Source of the DNA: Pseudoalteromonas sp. MSK9-3 | GTDB lineage: Bacteria; Pseudomonadota; Gammaproteobacteria; Enterobacterales; Alteromonadaceae | Direction of reading: 5' to 3' | DNA: 42,269 bases | Assembly (NCBI RefSeq): GCF_003590335.1 | Contig: NZ_MIET01000033.1 | Location: 1-42,269 of the forward strand | Part shown: positions 1 through 8,283 of the stretch, in pieces | Layout: every line of letters starts with the position of its first letter | How positions within the stretch are numbered: position 1 is the first letter of the stretch | Translations under genes and position numbers: made by a program | The notes under the pieces: model-generated | What the model was told of the DNA's origin: nothing | The model's database searches: none | What the model saw: the letters and a program-made list of their open reading frames with translations, nothing else

Positions 1-117
1 ACTAGAGCTATAAGCTCTCTGAAGGGCCGTTGGAGACTACAACGTTGATAGGCTGGGTGTGGAAGCATGGTGACATGTTAAGCTAACCAGTACTAATTAC
101 CCGTGAGGCTTAACCAT
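1..117 (+). rRNA. rrl: 23S ribosomal RNA, 3' end (partial)
   Basis: The last ~117 bases of a 23S rRNA. The conserved 3' segment with GTACTAATTACCCGTGAGGC followed by TTAACC is recognisable at 91-116. The gene enters from outside the window, and its mature 3' end is placed at about 116-117 by analogy with enterobacterial 23S. The 136 bases to the 5S gene are spacer with no tRNA. Confidence 0.95.
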
Positions 118-253
118 ACAACGCCAAAGTGGTTTAAGCGACAGAAGTTAGTGTTACTAAAGTAGCGTTTTACAGAATTAGTTATAGATTGATTAATATT
201 TATCAGAATTCCAGATTTAGTTGGCTTGCGATTGCGAGTTAACACACCAGATT

Positions 254-370
254 TGCTTGGTGACAATAGCGTTTTGGACCCACCTGACCCCATGCCGAAC
301 TCAGAAGTGAAACGAAACAGCGTCGATGATAGTGTGGCAGTTGCCATGTGAAAGTAGAACATTGCCAGGC
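254..370 (+). rRNA. rrf: 5S ribosomal RNA
   Basis: A complete 5S rRNA of about 117 nt. It begins TGCTTGGTGACAATAGCG, carries the conserved CCCATGCCGAACTCAGAAGT core at 290-309, and ends GCCAGGC so that its two ends pair. It is the last gene of the rRNA operon whose 23S end opens the window; no tRNA follows it. Confidence 0.96.
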
Positions 371-382
371 ATTAAATTAGAG

Positions 383-415
383 AAACCCGTTGCAGAGATG
401 CGACGGGTTTTTTGC
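383..415 (+). terminator. rRNA operon terminator
   Basis: An 11-bp stem, AAACCCGT plus TGC (383-393) pairing with GCG plus ACGGGTTT (400-410) with one G-T pair, has a 6-nt loop. The T-tract follows directly. It lies 12 bases after the 5S gene, as expected for a Rho-independent terminator of an rrn operon. Confidence 0.9.
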
Positions 416-469
416 ATTTGGGGTTTAGGGAAAGGGACTTGGGATGAAAGGGTAGTGAAAAGCCATGGA

Positions 470-488
470 CCCTGAAATGAATTCAGGG
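470..488. other. small hairpin in the rrn-distal intergenic region
   Basis: Perfect 7-bp inverted repeat CCCTGAA (470-476) / TTCAGGG (482-488) with a 5-nt loop. There is no T-tract and no nearby start codon. Its role is unknown; it lies in the 480-bp gene-free stretch between the rrn terminator and the DUF2959 lipoprotein gene. Confidence 0.4.
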
Positions 489-538
489 AGACGGAGTTTT
501 ATCTTTAGACGCGGCTTTTTTATTACGCGGGCCCTTTC

Positions 539-564
539 GTCTTCCTGACACAGGTCAGGATCCA
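539..564. repeat. REP-like palindromic repeat, copy 1
   Basis: A 26-bp unit that starts GTCTTCCTGAC and ends GGTCAGGATCCA. It contains the near-perfect palindrome TCCTGAC/GTCAGGA around a 4-nt loop. The unit recurs 51 bp downstream with only a few central bases changed. Short imperfect palindromes of this type are typical of interspersed REP-like extragenic elements. No transposase is nearby. Confidence 0.6.
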
Positions 565-589
565 GAGAAGTGAATTCACCTCACACTTT

Positions 590-615
590 GTCTTCCTGAC
601 GAAGGTCAGGATCCA
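590..615. repeat. REP-like palindromic repeat, copy 2
   Basis: Second copy of the 26-bp unit in the same orientation as the copy at 539-564. It differs only in the loop-proximal bases (GACGAAGG against GACACAGG). The stem CCTGAC/GTCAGG is kept, so the changes fall where they do not break pairing. The remaining 616-810 is AT-rich, and I see no gene in it. Confidence 0.6.
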
Positions 616-810
616 TTATTGATATACTTATATTGAATATCAAAATTATCTTTATACCAATCACATTAATTTGAACTACGTTGAGGTTTTTCTTAAATTG
701 GCTGCGTATTTTCCTGATCTACTAATGCTGGTCATTAAAGTAATTGATTTGATAGCATTCAAAAGCAGGCGTGTAGAAATAGGATCAGAGTAAATAGGTA
801 GGAGAAAGAT

Positions 811-827
811 GAGGTACGTAGTACCTC
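811..827 (-). terminator. hairpin downstream of the DUF2959 lipoprotein gene
   Basis: Perfect 7-bp stem GAGGTAC / GTACCTC with a 3-nt loop, 24 bp beyond the stop of the minus-strand lipoprotein gene. On the minus strand it is followed by ATCTTTCTCC, a weak U-rich tail. It is a possible weak terminator. Confidence 0.4.
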
Positions 828-850
828 ACTAAACATTTCAATAGTTTCAG

Positions 851-1504
851 CTAAGTATTTGAAGCATTCATTTGTTCAATGAACTTATTAGAATCTGCAA
901 TTGAACGATTCATATCATCAATTAAAGACTGAATATCACTTTTTAAACTCTTAAACTCTCCCCGTATGGCTGCTATCGCTTGCGCATTTAAATTATGCTT
1001 TAAGTACAACACATTATCTTTTAAAGATGAAAGTACAGGTTGCATTTTATCTTCACTACTACGCATAGAACGGAGTAATTTATTAAATTGGCGCTGTGTT
1101 TGTTTTAGTTTTTTCTCGCTCTCTCTTTTGAGGGCGGCACTAGAATATTGGGTTAGTTCGTCTTCCCATTCACTAAAAAGCGCTTCGGCAACGTCTTCTA
1201 CTTTGTTTATATTGCCACTGACATCATTGGCTGCTGATAAACTTGACTCATAGTCATCATTAAGTTGTTCATAGGCAGATTGTAACTCCCCCCCATCAAA
1301 ATTAATCAGTGTGGTCAGTCGCTCGAGCGCAGATTGAAATTCTTCTTGCGATTCTTGTTGAGACTCTTTGGTCGCCTCGACTCGATCTACTAAAATTTCA
1401 CGTTTATGAACCCCGACTTTTTCCATTGCCGAATAGTATGCAGTTTGGCAGCCAGCCAATGAAATACACAAGGCAGCTGCGAGTGTAAAGCGTTTCATAT
1501 TCAC
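851..1504 (-). CDS. DUF2959 family lipoprotein
   Basis: A 217-residue exported protein. The N-terminus (MNMKRFTLAAALCISLAGCQ) is a lipoprotein signal with lipobox LAGC and acylated Cys19. Position 20 is Gln, not Asp, so outer-membrane sorting is likely. The rest is rich in Glu, Gln, Lys and Ser with heptad-like spacing and few aromatics, so it is probably almost entirely helical coiled coil. I recognise it as the DUF2959 family found in Vibrio, Shewanella and Pseudoalteromonas; its function is unknown. It is transcribed away from yihY, with only 80 bp between the two start codons, and is monocistronic. Nothing suggests transfer. Confidence 0.85.
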   Translation of the reverse strand: MNMKRFTLAAALCISLAGCQTAYYSAMEKVGVHKREILVDRVEATKESQQESQEEFQSALERLTTLINFDGGELQSAYEQLNDDYESSLSAANDVSGNINKVEDVAEALFSEWEDELTQYSSAALKRESEKKLKQTQRQFNKLLRSMRSSEDKMQPVLSSLKDNVLYLKHNLNAQAIAAIRGEFKSLKSDIQSLIDDMNRSIADSNKFIEQMNASNT

Positions 1505-1584
1505 CCTATTTTCTTAGTATGTTGCTGTAAATTATGTAGCTGATTGTTATGATGTGCAAAGTGTTTTTGAGAATTAAGTACATT

Positions 1585-2460
1585 ATGAATAAAAATGTTG
1601 AACAAAGTATAGTTCAAATTAAAGCATGGGGGTTAAGGCAGCCTGAATGGTGGCTTTCTTATTTGAAGCGTTGTCAAGAAGACCAAATTACTGTTAATGC
1701 AGGCTATTTAGCCTATGTCACCTTGCTGTCTTTGGTACCTCTTATTGCGGTAGGTGTGGCTATTTTTTCGGCTTTTCCTGGATTTGAGCAGACGCGATTG
1801 GCGATTGAAAATTTTATTTTTACAAATTTTGTGCCAACCTCAACAGATTCTATTAAAGCGCATATTAGTGCGTTTACTGGTAATGCTAACCAAATGACAG
1901 CCGTTGGTATTGGCTTTTTAGCAGCAATTGCGTTGCTACTGATCAGGAATGTGGATAGTGCGTTAAATCGGATTTGGCGAGTAGAAGAGAAACGACCAAT
2001 GATGATTTCATTTGCGATATACTGGATGGTCTTAACGCTAGGTCCAGTATTATTAGGGGCGAGTATTGGGGTAACCTCCTACATTGTTTCTTTAGTTTCT
2101 TTTGCAGATCAGGGGATACCTGGTTTTAGTGGTTTCTTATTAAAACTTTTACCGTATGTAATTTCTATGGCCGGCTTTATTATGCTCTATACTTTAGTGC
2201 CTAATACCCGTGTGTCTTTTCGAGCTGCCATACCCGGGGCATTATTTGCTGCGCTATTATTTGAATTAACCAAAAAAGGATTTGCGATGTACATAAGTCA
2301 CTTTCCTTCGTATGAAGTGATTTATGGCGCTGTTGCAACTGTGCCTATTTTATTTGTTTGGGTTTATTTGTCGTGGATTGTCGTATTACTTGGTGCGGAA
2401 TTTACGGTGTGTTTGGGGGAACGCCAAACACGCTCTCTTCTGGAGAGTAAGCAGTCTTAA
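1585..2460 (+). CDS. yihY: YihY/BrkB family inner-membrane protein
   Basis: An integral membrane protein of the YihY/BrkB (UPF0761) family, similar in length to E. coli YihY (~290 residues). Conserved stretches include NAGYLAYVTLLSLVPLIAV near the N-terminus, ALNRIWRVEEKRP at mid-protein, and KKGFAMYISHFPSYEVIYGA with ILFVWVYLSWIVVLLGAE near the C-terminus. About six hydrophobic segments are visible. The ATG at 1585 (MNKNVEQ) is preferred over an upstream ATG at 1549, because the extra 12 residues have no family counterpart and no ribosome site. The biochemical role of the family is not established; the BrkB 'virulence factor' label is historical. It heads yihY-pip-dtd. Confidence 0.9.
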   Translation: MNKNVEQSIVQIKAWGLRQPEWWLSYLKRCQEDQITVNAGYLAYVTLLSLVPLIAVGVAIFSAFPGFEQTRLAIENFIFTNFVPTSTDSIKAHISAFTGNANQMTAVGIGFLAAIALLLIRNVDSALNRIWRVEEKRPMMISFAIYWMVLTLGPVLLGASIGVTSYIVSLVSFADQGIPGFSGFLLKLLPYVISMAGFIMLYTLVPNTRVSFRAAIPGALFAALLFELTKKGFAMYISHFPSYEVIYGAVATVPILFVWVYLSWIVVLLGAEFTVCLGERQTRSLLESKQS

Positions 2461-2464
2461 AAGG

Positions 2465-2484
2465 CACCTTTAACAAAAAAGGTG
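2465..2484 (+). promoter_or_regulatory. hairpin covering the pip Shine-Dalgarno
   Basis: Perfect 7-bp stem CACCTTT (2465-2471) / AAAGGTG (2478-2484), loop AACAAA. The 3' arm contains the AAGG ribosome site of pip (ATG 2491). The 5' arm lies only 5 nt after the yihY stop, so a terminating ribosome would cover it. The arrangement fits translational coupling; this is inference from sequence only. Confidence 0.45.
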
Positions 2485-2490
2485 TGTAAT

Positions 2491-3432
2491 ATGACTCAAC
2501 GCTATGCCGTGAGTGAACCAGTACGAAGCTTTCATTTACCTGTAGGTGAAGGTCATCAGATCCATGTTGAAGAATATGGCGATGTGCATGGGCAGCCTGT
2601 CATAGTATGCCATGGTGGCCCAGGTTCTGGTCTATGTCGTGAAAGTGCTGGATACTTTAATCCTAAACGATATCGTATTATCTTGTTTAGCCAACGAGGC
2701 TGTGGCGCCTCGACTCCTTTAGAGCTTACGCATAACTCTCCGAGCTATTTAGTCGATGATATCTCGCGTTTAATAGAGCATTTGGCGATTGGTCAATGCA
2801 TTCTGGCTGGCGGCTCTTGGGGCGCAACCTTAGCTCTGTTATATACGTGCCACTTTGCACATAAAGTGAAGGGGTTGATTTTATGGGCGAGCTTTTTAGG
2901 CACAGATCATGATCTTGAATGGTTGTATGGGCCGAACAGTGCTGGAGCGCAGTTTTACCCAGAGCAATATCAAATGTTTAAAAATGAAAAATCTGATCCC
3001 GAAAACATCTTAAAACACTATTTGCTCGCATTAACTGGTGAGGATGAGCTATCGCAGCATAAAGCAGCACAGCGCTGGCATGCTTGGGATAGACAGCTAA
3101 CGCTTGGTGCACTAGCCGGCCGTTATCATTTAGAGGATAACGAGAGTGTGCTGCAACAAGCAAAGTTGATGTGCCACTATTTTAGTCCAGAGGTTATGTC
3201 TGAGCTTCGTCCATTACAATCGGTTGCTGAGCATCTAACAGAAATCCCCACTTGGTTTATTCATGGTCGGCATGATTTAGTTTGCCGATTTGCTCCTGTA
3301 CAGCGGCTGGCACACCAAGCACACTCACAATTATTTGTACTGGATGGATTAGGCCACTGCAATGCTAATGATGTGTATGTTGAGGCTGTGCGAAGGGCTG
3401 CTGATTTACTCGCATGCAAATTATCTCATTAA
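2491..3432 (+). CDS. pip: proline iminopeptidase (alpha/beta hydrolase, S33)
   Basis: Releases N-terminal proline from peptides in the cytoplasm. Family hallmarks are the oxyanion-hole HGGPGSG (residues 41-47), FSQRGCGAST, and the nucleophile elbow GGSWGATLAL with catalytic Ser109. The C-terminal HGRHDLVC and GLGHCN supply the Asp and His of the triad. At 313 residues it is full length for S33 aminopeptidases. The ATG at 2491 has AAGG 8 nt upstream. A GTG at 2482 is in frame but lies inside the Shine-Dalgarno hairpin and is less likely. It lies 30 bp behind yihY and 75 bp ahead of dtd, so one operon is likely. Confidence 0.92.
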   Translation: MTQRYAVSEPVRSFHLPVGEGHQIHVEEYGDVHGQPVIVCHGGPGSGLCRESAGYFNPKRYRIILFSQRGCGASTPLELTHNSPSYLVDDISRLIEHLAIGQCILAGGSWGATLALLYTCHFAHKVKGLILWASFLGTDHDLEWLYGPNSAGAQFYPEQYQMFKNEKSDPENILKHYLLALTGEDELSQHKAAQRWHAWDRQLTLGALAGRYHLEDNESVLQQAKLMCHYFSPEVMSELRPLQSVAEHLTEIPTWFIHGRHDLVCRFAPVQRLAHQAHSQLFVLDGLGHCNANDVYVEAVRRAADLLACKLSH

Positions 3433-3507
3433 TACCGATAATGAATAGGCAGCGAAGGGGCTTTAATATACCATTTGTGTATGATTTTTTTACGAATAAA
3501 AAAGTGT

Positions 3508-3945
3508 ATGAAAGGGTTAATTCAAAGAGTTAAACATGCCAGTGTGGTGGTAGAGGGGCAAACAGTTGGTGAGATCCAACAAGGAGTTTTAGTGCTATTA
3601 GGTGTAGAAAAGCACGATGATGAAACAACAGCAGACAAATTACTCCACAAAATTGCCAATTACCGAATATTCACGGATGAAGTGGGAAAAATGAACTTAA
3701 GTGTGCAAAATATTCAAGGTGAGTTACTGATCGTATCGCAATTTACATTGGCGGCAGATACTAAAAAGGGGATGAGGCCGAGCTTCTCATCTGCTGCAAC
3801 GCCTGTACAAGCTGAAGCATTGTATAACTATTTTACTGAACGCGCTAAATTACTCGGAATTAAAGTCGCCAATGGTCAATTTGGTGCCGATATGCAGGTG
3901 ACGTTGAATAACGATGGACCTGTGACGTTTATGCTAGAAAGTTAG
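3508..3945 (+). CDS. dtd: D-aminoacyl-tRNA deacylase
   Basis: Hydrolyses the ester of D-amino acids mischarged on tRNA, a cytoplasmic proofreading enzyme. The 145-residue length is typical. It starts [13 protein letters not shown] as in most Dtd proteins. SQFTL (77-81), [10 protein letters not shown], and the C-terminal [11 protein letters not shown] (GP at 137-138, the cis-Gly-Pro motif) are all present. I chose ATG 3508; an in-frame upstream ATG would add 11 residues absent from the family. An A/T-only 7-bp inverted repeat (3486-3503) lies just upstream of the start. Its stop codon overlaps the stop of the convergent methyltransferase gene. Confidence 0.95.
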   Translation: MKGLIQRVKHASVVVEGQTVGEIQQGVLVLLGVEKHDDETTADKLLHKIANYRIFTDEVGKMNLSVQNIQGELLIVSQFTLAADTKKGMRPSFSSAATPVQAEALYNYFTERAKLLGIKVANGQFGADMQVTLNNDGPVTFMLES

Positions 3946-4631
3946 CGGCTGACTACAATAATATGATTGGCATAGAGTGGCACTTGCTCTATGTGAGGCT
4001 TTTTACCAAAATTGGTAATAAGTAAATGTGTGACTTGCTTTAGCTGTGATTCATGTTCGGCTAAAAAATTAATAAACAGCTTTCCACCAGGGCGCAGGCA
4101 AGCTCTGAGTTGTTGATAGAACTGATGTTGAAATAAAAATAACGGGGCATCAAACTCACTGAATAAATCGAGAATGATCCAATCGTATTGATTATTATTG
4201 GTCAGTACATCATCAACATCCATACAGGCTACAGCGCAGGTATGGTCACCGCTAAAGTAGCGTTTATAACAGCGAATAATATCAGGGTTGTTATCAACCG
4301 ACAGCACATCACACTCTGGATAAGTTGTATGTAGATAATCTCTGATTGCACCAGCGCCAAGGCCGAGTTCGAGGACCTTATTGGGTGGTGTGTATAAATG
4401 CCAAAGTCGGGCGAGTTGCTGTAAATGTGGGAACAGTAGATTCTCTGGGTGGTTTCTTTCCACAACAGATTGTAAGGTGTCGTTGATCAGTAACCAGCGT
4501 AAGGTTTTGTCTTGCCTTATTTGTATGCTAACACTGCCATGCTTATGCCAATAAAGTAGATGACCCAATTCATGACTTTGTTTAACAAATTGGTTAGCGA
4601 CTGTGCCCTCGGCAGTCATAAAATTCATCAT
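3942..4631 (-). CDS. spermidine synthase-like class I methyltransferase
   Basis: A 229-residue cytoplasmic protein with a Rossmann methyltransferase core. Motif I is [11 protein letters not shown] (about 86-96), followed by the acidic [11 protein letters not shown] for cofactor ribose binding. [20 protein letters not shown] and [11 protein letters not shown] complete the fold. The pattern is that of polyamine synthase-like (SpeE-type) orphans, which often do not make spermidine; the substrate cannot be told from sequence. The gene is convergent with dtd and the stop codons overlap (3942-3944 and 3943-3945). About 160 bp of AT-rich sequence separates its start from the divergent GNAT/hotdog gene and must hold both promoters. 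Confidence 0.8.
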   Translation of the reverse strand: MMNFMTAEGTVANQFVKQSHELGHLLYWHKHGSVSIQIRQDKTLRWLLINDTLQSVVERNHPENLLFPHLQQLARLWHLYTPPNKVLELGLGAGAIRDYLHTTYPECDVLSVDNNPDIIRCYKRYFSGDHTCAVACMDVDDVLTNNNQYDWIILDLFSEFDAPLFLFQHQFYQQLRACLRPGGKLFINFLAEHESQLKQVTHLLITNFGKKPHIEQVPLYANHIIVVSR

Positions 4632-4793
4632 AATTACATCAGCATAGTAGAGCGTTCCTACAATGCCACTTTGTTAAGTAATATTTACGCAAGAAAAGCG
4701 GGTAATACTTAAATGTTATATTCAGTAACGTGAATTTTTAGTAAGGTGAGGGTCATAAAAATCATCTTTAGATGGACAACAACAGGAATTTTT

Positions 4794-5687
4794 ATGTTTC
4801 AAGTAACCGCACCACAAAGTAGCGAAGATTGGCAAGATTATTATCAGTTGCGTTGGCAAGTGCTTCGAGCCCCTTGGGAGCAACCTCGAGGATCTGAACA
4901 GGACGATTTAGAACAAGAATCGGAACATCGCTTTATTAAAAATAATGAAGGTGACGTGCTTGCAGTTGCACGGTTACATTTTAATACGCAACAACAAGCT
5001 CAAGTACGCTATATGGCGGTTTCTGAGCAGCACAGAGGGAAGCGTTTAGGTGGTCGGTTACTTCATGAATTAGAAAAGTTAGCATGGAATCAGAATGCCG
5101 ATGAGTTGGTCTTGTATGCTCGTGAGCGCGCATTGGCATTTTATGAAGGCCATGGTTATAAAGTGGTTGAAAAAGCACATTTGGCATTTGGTGATATTCA
5201 ACATTGGAAAATGGTCAAACAAAATCCGTCAGAGCCAGGTTGGTTTCGTCACCCTGATTGGACACAAGTGTTACAAGACACTTGGCGGGAGTCTATTCCG
5301 ATCAGTGATGCGATGGGTATTAAAGTAGAAAGTTATACTGATTGGCAGTTTTCAACGCGTGCCGATCTTAAAGCAAACTTGAATTTACATAACTCCATGT
5401 TTGCGGGGTCCGTATATAGTATGGCAACGTTGACTGGCTGGGGTGCAACCTACTTGGCTTTAAAAGAGTTAAACCTCGAGGGTAACATCGTACTAGCTGA
5501 TGCCAATATAAAATATTTAAAACCACTAACAACTGCGCCAAGAGCTACAGTGTGTATCAGTGAATGCACGGGTAAATTAATAGAATTAGAAACACACGGC
5601 AAAGCGAAATACATTGTACCGGTCACAGTTTATGATGAAGATGTGGTGGTTGCGCAATTCGAAGGTATATTTGTCGTTAAACGCTAA
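4794..5687 (+). CDS. yiiD: GNAT acetyltransferase / hotdog thioesterase-like fusion (YiiD type)
   Basis: A two-domain cytoplasmic protein of 297 residues. Residues 1-140 form a GNAT domain: VRYMAVSEQHRGKRLGGRLL carries the acetyl-CoA-binding R/Q-x-x-G-x-G/A type loop, and LYARERALAFYEGHGY follows. Residues 150-297 are a hotdog fold like the C-terminal domain of E. coli YiiD (LNLHNSMFAGSVYSMATLTGW is the helix-containing segment). The E. coli homologue, also called FabY, has been linked to initiation of fatty acid synthesis via malonyl-ACP decarboxylation; I infer a similar role here. ATG 4794 has AGGAA about 6 nt upstream; an upstream in-frame start lacks a ribosome site. The gene is monocistronic. 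Confidence 0.85.
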   Translation: MFQVTAPQSSEDWQDYYQLRWQVLRAPWEQPRGSEQDDLEQESEHRFIKNNEGDVLAVARLHFNTQQQAQVRYMAVSEQHRGKRLGGRLLHELEKLAWNQNADELVLYARERALAFYEGHGYKVVEKAHLAFGDIQHWKMVKQNPSEPGWFRHPDWTQVLQDTWRESIPISDAMGIKVESYTDWQFSTRADLKANLNLHNSMFAGSVYSMATLTGWGATYLALKELNLEGNIVLADANIKYLKPLTTAPRATVCISECTGKLIELETHGKAKYIVPVTVYDEDVVVAQFEGIFVVKR

Positions 5688-5707
5688 TAACAATAGCGTG
5701 TGGACAC

Positions 5708-5739
5708 GAGTTAAAGCCATGGTATAAAGGCTTTAACTC
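5708..5739. terminator. bidirectional hairpin between convergent genes
   Basis: Perfect 11-bp stem GAGTTAAAGCC (5708-5718) / GGCTTTAACTC (5729-5739) with a 10-nt loop. It lies between the convergent yiiD-like gene and the S24 repressor gene and probably ends both transcripts. T-tracts are short on both sides. Confidence 0.65.
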
Positions 5740-5746
5740 TTGCTTA

Positions 5747-6400
5747 TTATATATTCCGGCCACACCATACAATTCTGCCAGCAACCGCATGATGTTCAGC
5801 ATTTTCATGGTTTATTTGCCAACTAGGGTAGTCAGTGTTGTCACTGATCACATCAATTAAATCAGTTTTTTTCTTTAATCGTTTCGCCATCAACCCCTCA
5901 TTGGTTTGTATGATGTATACACCTTCATGAGCGGGGTGTTGTTGGCTTAAGTCAACGAGGACCATATCATCATGATGCAATGTGGGTAGCATACTGTCAC
6001 CACGAATTGAAACAAACGCTAATCGCTCTCCATGCACGCCTAATTGTGAGCTTAACCAGCGTTTGTTCAGTGCAAATTGCTCGGTGACATCTTCTGCGCC
6101 ATTGATGCTACCAAAACCGGCACTCGCCTCGACATCCAGTTTGGGGACTAGTAATAATTGTTCATCGGAATTATGGTAAGGTTTATCGATGGGTTGTTCG
6201 CCAGTGAGTAGCCAATTTAAATCAATTTTAAATAGCCCGTACAGGTGTTCTAAGTACATCATGGAAGGGCGACTTAACCCCCTACAAATACGATAAATAT
6301 GAGAGGGAGACTTACCGGTAAGTTCGGCAAACTGTCGCTTGTTCCCCCCTGAAAATTGCTCTACTAATTCGCAAAAACGTCGAGAAAAGGCGGTGTTCAT
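5747..6400 (-). CDS. LexA-like repressor (HTH + S24 peptidase)
   Basis: A 217-residue transcriptional repressor. Residues 5-65 are a Cro/CI-type helix-turn-helix (KRQFAELTGKSPSHIYRICRG). Residues 85-217 are an S24 self-cleavage domain. The predicted cleavage site is Ala94-Gly95 in EASAGFG. The nucleophile is Ser136 in RGDSMLPT and the general base is Lys173 in LMAKRL. This matches phage C2/CI repressors that are cleaved after RecA activation, so control by DNA damage is a reasonable inference. No phage genes are adjacent. The upstream 235 bp carries several short AT-rich inverted repeats that could be operators, none convincing alone. Confidence 0.88.
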   Translation of the reverse strand: MNTAFSRRFCELVEQFSGGNKRQFAELTGKSPSHIYRICRGLSRPSMMYLEHLYGLFKIDLNWLLTGEQPIDKPYHNSDEQLLLVPKLDVEASAGFGSINGAEDVTEQFALNKRWLSSQLGVHGERLAFVSIRGDSMLPTLHHDDMVLVDLSQQHPAHEGVYIIQTNEGLMAKRLKKKTDLIDVISDNTDYPSWQINHENAEHHAVAGRIVWCGRNI

Positions 6401-6582
6401 ATATTCACTTATATTTAATTACTTCGGTATTGAAGTGACTGATTAATGGCCGCTATATTATCTAATCTCTTTAAATAGATACAGGTAAAAGTGCGTTAAG
6501 GGAGAGCGGGAACATCTTGTGCGATAAACTGGCTTATCGGCTGATAAAATGTAGGGTATTCGCCGTTATTCCTTAGCGAAAA

Positions 6583-6608
6583 GGCTCAACGAAATCGTTG
6601 AGCCAGTG
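6583..6608 (-). terminator. terminator of the secreted protease gene
   Basis: Perfect 9-bp stem GGCTCAACG / CGTTGAGCC with loop AAAT at 6583-6604. On the minus strand the stem is followed by TTTTCGC. It lies 32 bp downstream of the protease stop, a standard position. Confidence 0.7.
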
Positions 6609-6635
6609 TATTGTGAAATAAAGAGTGTGGTTTAT

Positions 6636-7946
6636 TTATTGCTTACAGCTACTGTCCACGCCAATTTCTTGCCATACACCCCATTTTCCTGAGTCTGCTG
6701 GAATGTCACCTTGTGTCCACCATAGGGCTTCGTATACTTTACCGTAGTAAGTTACTTGATCTGGCTTATCGTATACTGAGCTTGCGTTCCAAGTCCCCTT
6801 ACAGCTACTGTTAGAGCTTGTTGCTAAGGCCGTAATTTTTGCAGAGTAAGTTGTTTGGCTTCCATCAAGCTTAAATTTAAGGGCAACATTGGCAGTACCT
6901 GGTGCGGTTGCCGTAAATTCAACATTTACCTGACAGCTTTGATTTGCTTGTAATGTGCTGGCACTACAGCTGTCGGTAGATTTAACCGGGGTAGATGCAA
7001 CACCACTGTTTTCTAGTGCAACGCTGGCAAAAGTAAATGCGCTAGTACCAGTATTTTTAATGGTATATGTATGAGCTACTTGCTCACCTAGCTTAAAGTT
7101 AGGCAAAGTTTGTGATTGTGTGTAAGAAACAGAGATAGGCTGTGCACCGCCTTTAACGCTATCAATCCAACTCCCCAATGCTGCTACATCGGCATAGACG
7201 CCATACTTTGCAGGGCGAGCACACCCTACGCCCCAGCTTACGATACCTAGCTGAACGGTTTGACCGCCAGAATTAACAACGATAGGGCCGCCACTGTCAC
7301 CACTACATGAATCTTTTTGACCCTGTGCAAACCCCGCACAGAATGCCACATCACCAACATTGGCATAACTGCCGCCAGACTGATTACAGACTTGGTCAGA
7401 CACAAGTGGCACGCTGACTTCTTGTAGGTTAGATGGGCGGCTGCCGCCTTCACTTAAACGGCCTAATCCAGCAACGGTAATGAAGTCGCCATTACGTACA
7501 TATTGATTGATGTTACTTTGTGCAAGTGCAACCTGACGACCTAATGTTGGCGTGCGCTCTAGCTTTAGAAGCGCGACGTCATGATTTAGCGTGTTTGAGT
7601 TGTACTGTGGGTGGACAAACTTCTCAGCTACTTGAATACGGTCACCGTCATTACCGCCAAGTACAAACCCAGCGACTTTAACGTGTAAAAAGCGTGTCGC
7701 TTTATTCTTAACACAATGCGCGGCTGTTAATACATAGCCATCACCAATGTAGCTACCACCACAAAATGCGGTTGAACCATTTGAATTGAGTATCTGGGTG
7801 TAAAATTGCCATTGGCTGGTATCAGCAGGTTGGCCACCGACGATGTTTGGCGTAATTTCGGTTGCACCTGAGGTTGCGCTCAATAATAAAGCACTACTGG
7901 CGATGATTGGAGACACCTTTTTAAATAATGAATTTCGCTTGTTCAT
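6636..7946 (-). CDS. secreted trypsin-like serine protease with chitin-binding-type C-terminal domain
   Basis: A 436-residue exported S1 protease. A signal peptide (about 1-29, cut near SATSGA) is followed by a short propeptide and the mature N-terminus IVGG (35-38). The catalytic triad is His77 (LTAAHC), Asp123 (NHDVALLKL) and Ser217 (GDSGGP). Asp212 in KDSCSGDSGG is the specificity-pocket Asp, so cleavage after Lys/Arg is expected. Residues ~270-375 are an Ig-like beta domain, and ~383-436 resembles a ChtBD3/CBM5-12 module (SVYDKPDQVTYYGKVYEA, then WWTQGDIP). It probably degrades particulate or chitin-associated protein outside the cell. It is monocistronic with its own terminator. Confidence 0.92.
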   Translation of the reverse strand: MNKRNSLFKKVSPIIASSALLLSATSGATEITPNIVGGQPADTSQWQFYTQILNSNGSTAFCGGSYIGDGYVLTAAHCVKNKATRFLHVKVAGFVLGGNDGDRIQVAEKFVHPQYNSNTLNHDVALLKLERTPTLGRQVALAQSNINQYVRNGDFITVAGLGRLSEGGSRPSNLQEVSVPLVSDQVCNQSGGSYANVGDVAFCAGFAQGQKDSCSGDSGGPIVVNSGGQTVQLGIVSWGVGCARPAKYGVYADVAALGSWIDSVKGGAQPISVSYTQSQTLPNFKLGEQVAHTYTIKNTGTSAFTFASVALENSGVASTPVKSTDSCSASTLQANQSCQVNVEFTATAPGTANVALKFKLDGSQTTYSAKITALATSSNSSCKGTWNASSVYDKPDQVTYYGKVYEALWWTQGDIPADSGKWGVWQEIGVDSSCKQ

Positions 7947-8283
7947 TGTAATTTTTCCATGTTGTGTGTTGTATCAGCCAACGAGAATATGGGGACTGAC
8001 ATACAAATGCAAACAAAATGTAAATGAATTGTTTTCAGTTTTTTGGTGCGATGTAATAGGTGTGAAGGGGGTTTATTATTTAACAAGTTTCTATTTCTAG
8101 TATTTATAATTTATAATTTTTTCTATATAAGTTTATTTTTTTCCTTTCACTTTGAATATTAAAGATATAACAAAATAATTAAGCTATGAAAAAAAGTCAT
8201 GATGTTGTGAAAGGTGTATCCAAAAAATATGAAACATATTGAGTCGAACACTAACTCGATAGGTAAAGGGTACACACGACAAA
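7947..8283. other. AT-rich intergenic region upstream of the protease gene
   Basis: 337 bp between two minus-strand genes, without a credible ORF. The part at 8090-8170 is very AT-rich. The promoter of the protease gene should lie in 7970-8150, but I cannot single out one -35/-10 pair. No clear terminator for the AraC-type gene is visible. Confidence 0.4.

Noticed and set aside
93..362. 89-residue minus-strand ORF across the 23S end and 5S gene
   Set aside because: It lies antisense over the rRNA genes and their spacer, so it has no independent support.
539..615. The two palindromic repeats as a short CRISPR array
   Set aside because: Only two units, spacing 51 bp from start to start with no further copies, and no cas genes. 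REP-like elements explain them better.
5747..6400. Start of a prophage
   Set aside because: Only a repressor is present; no integrase, structural, replication or lysis genes within the window.
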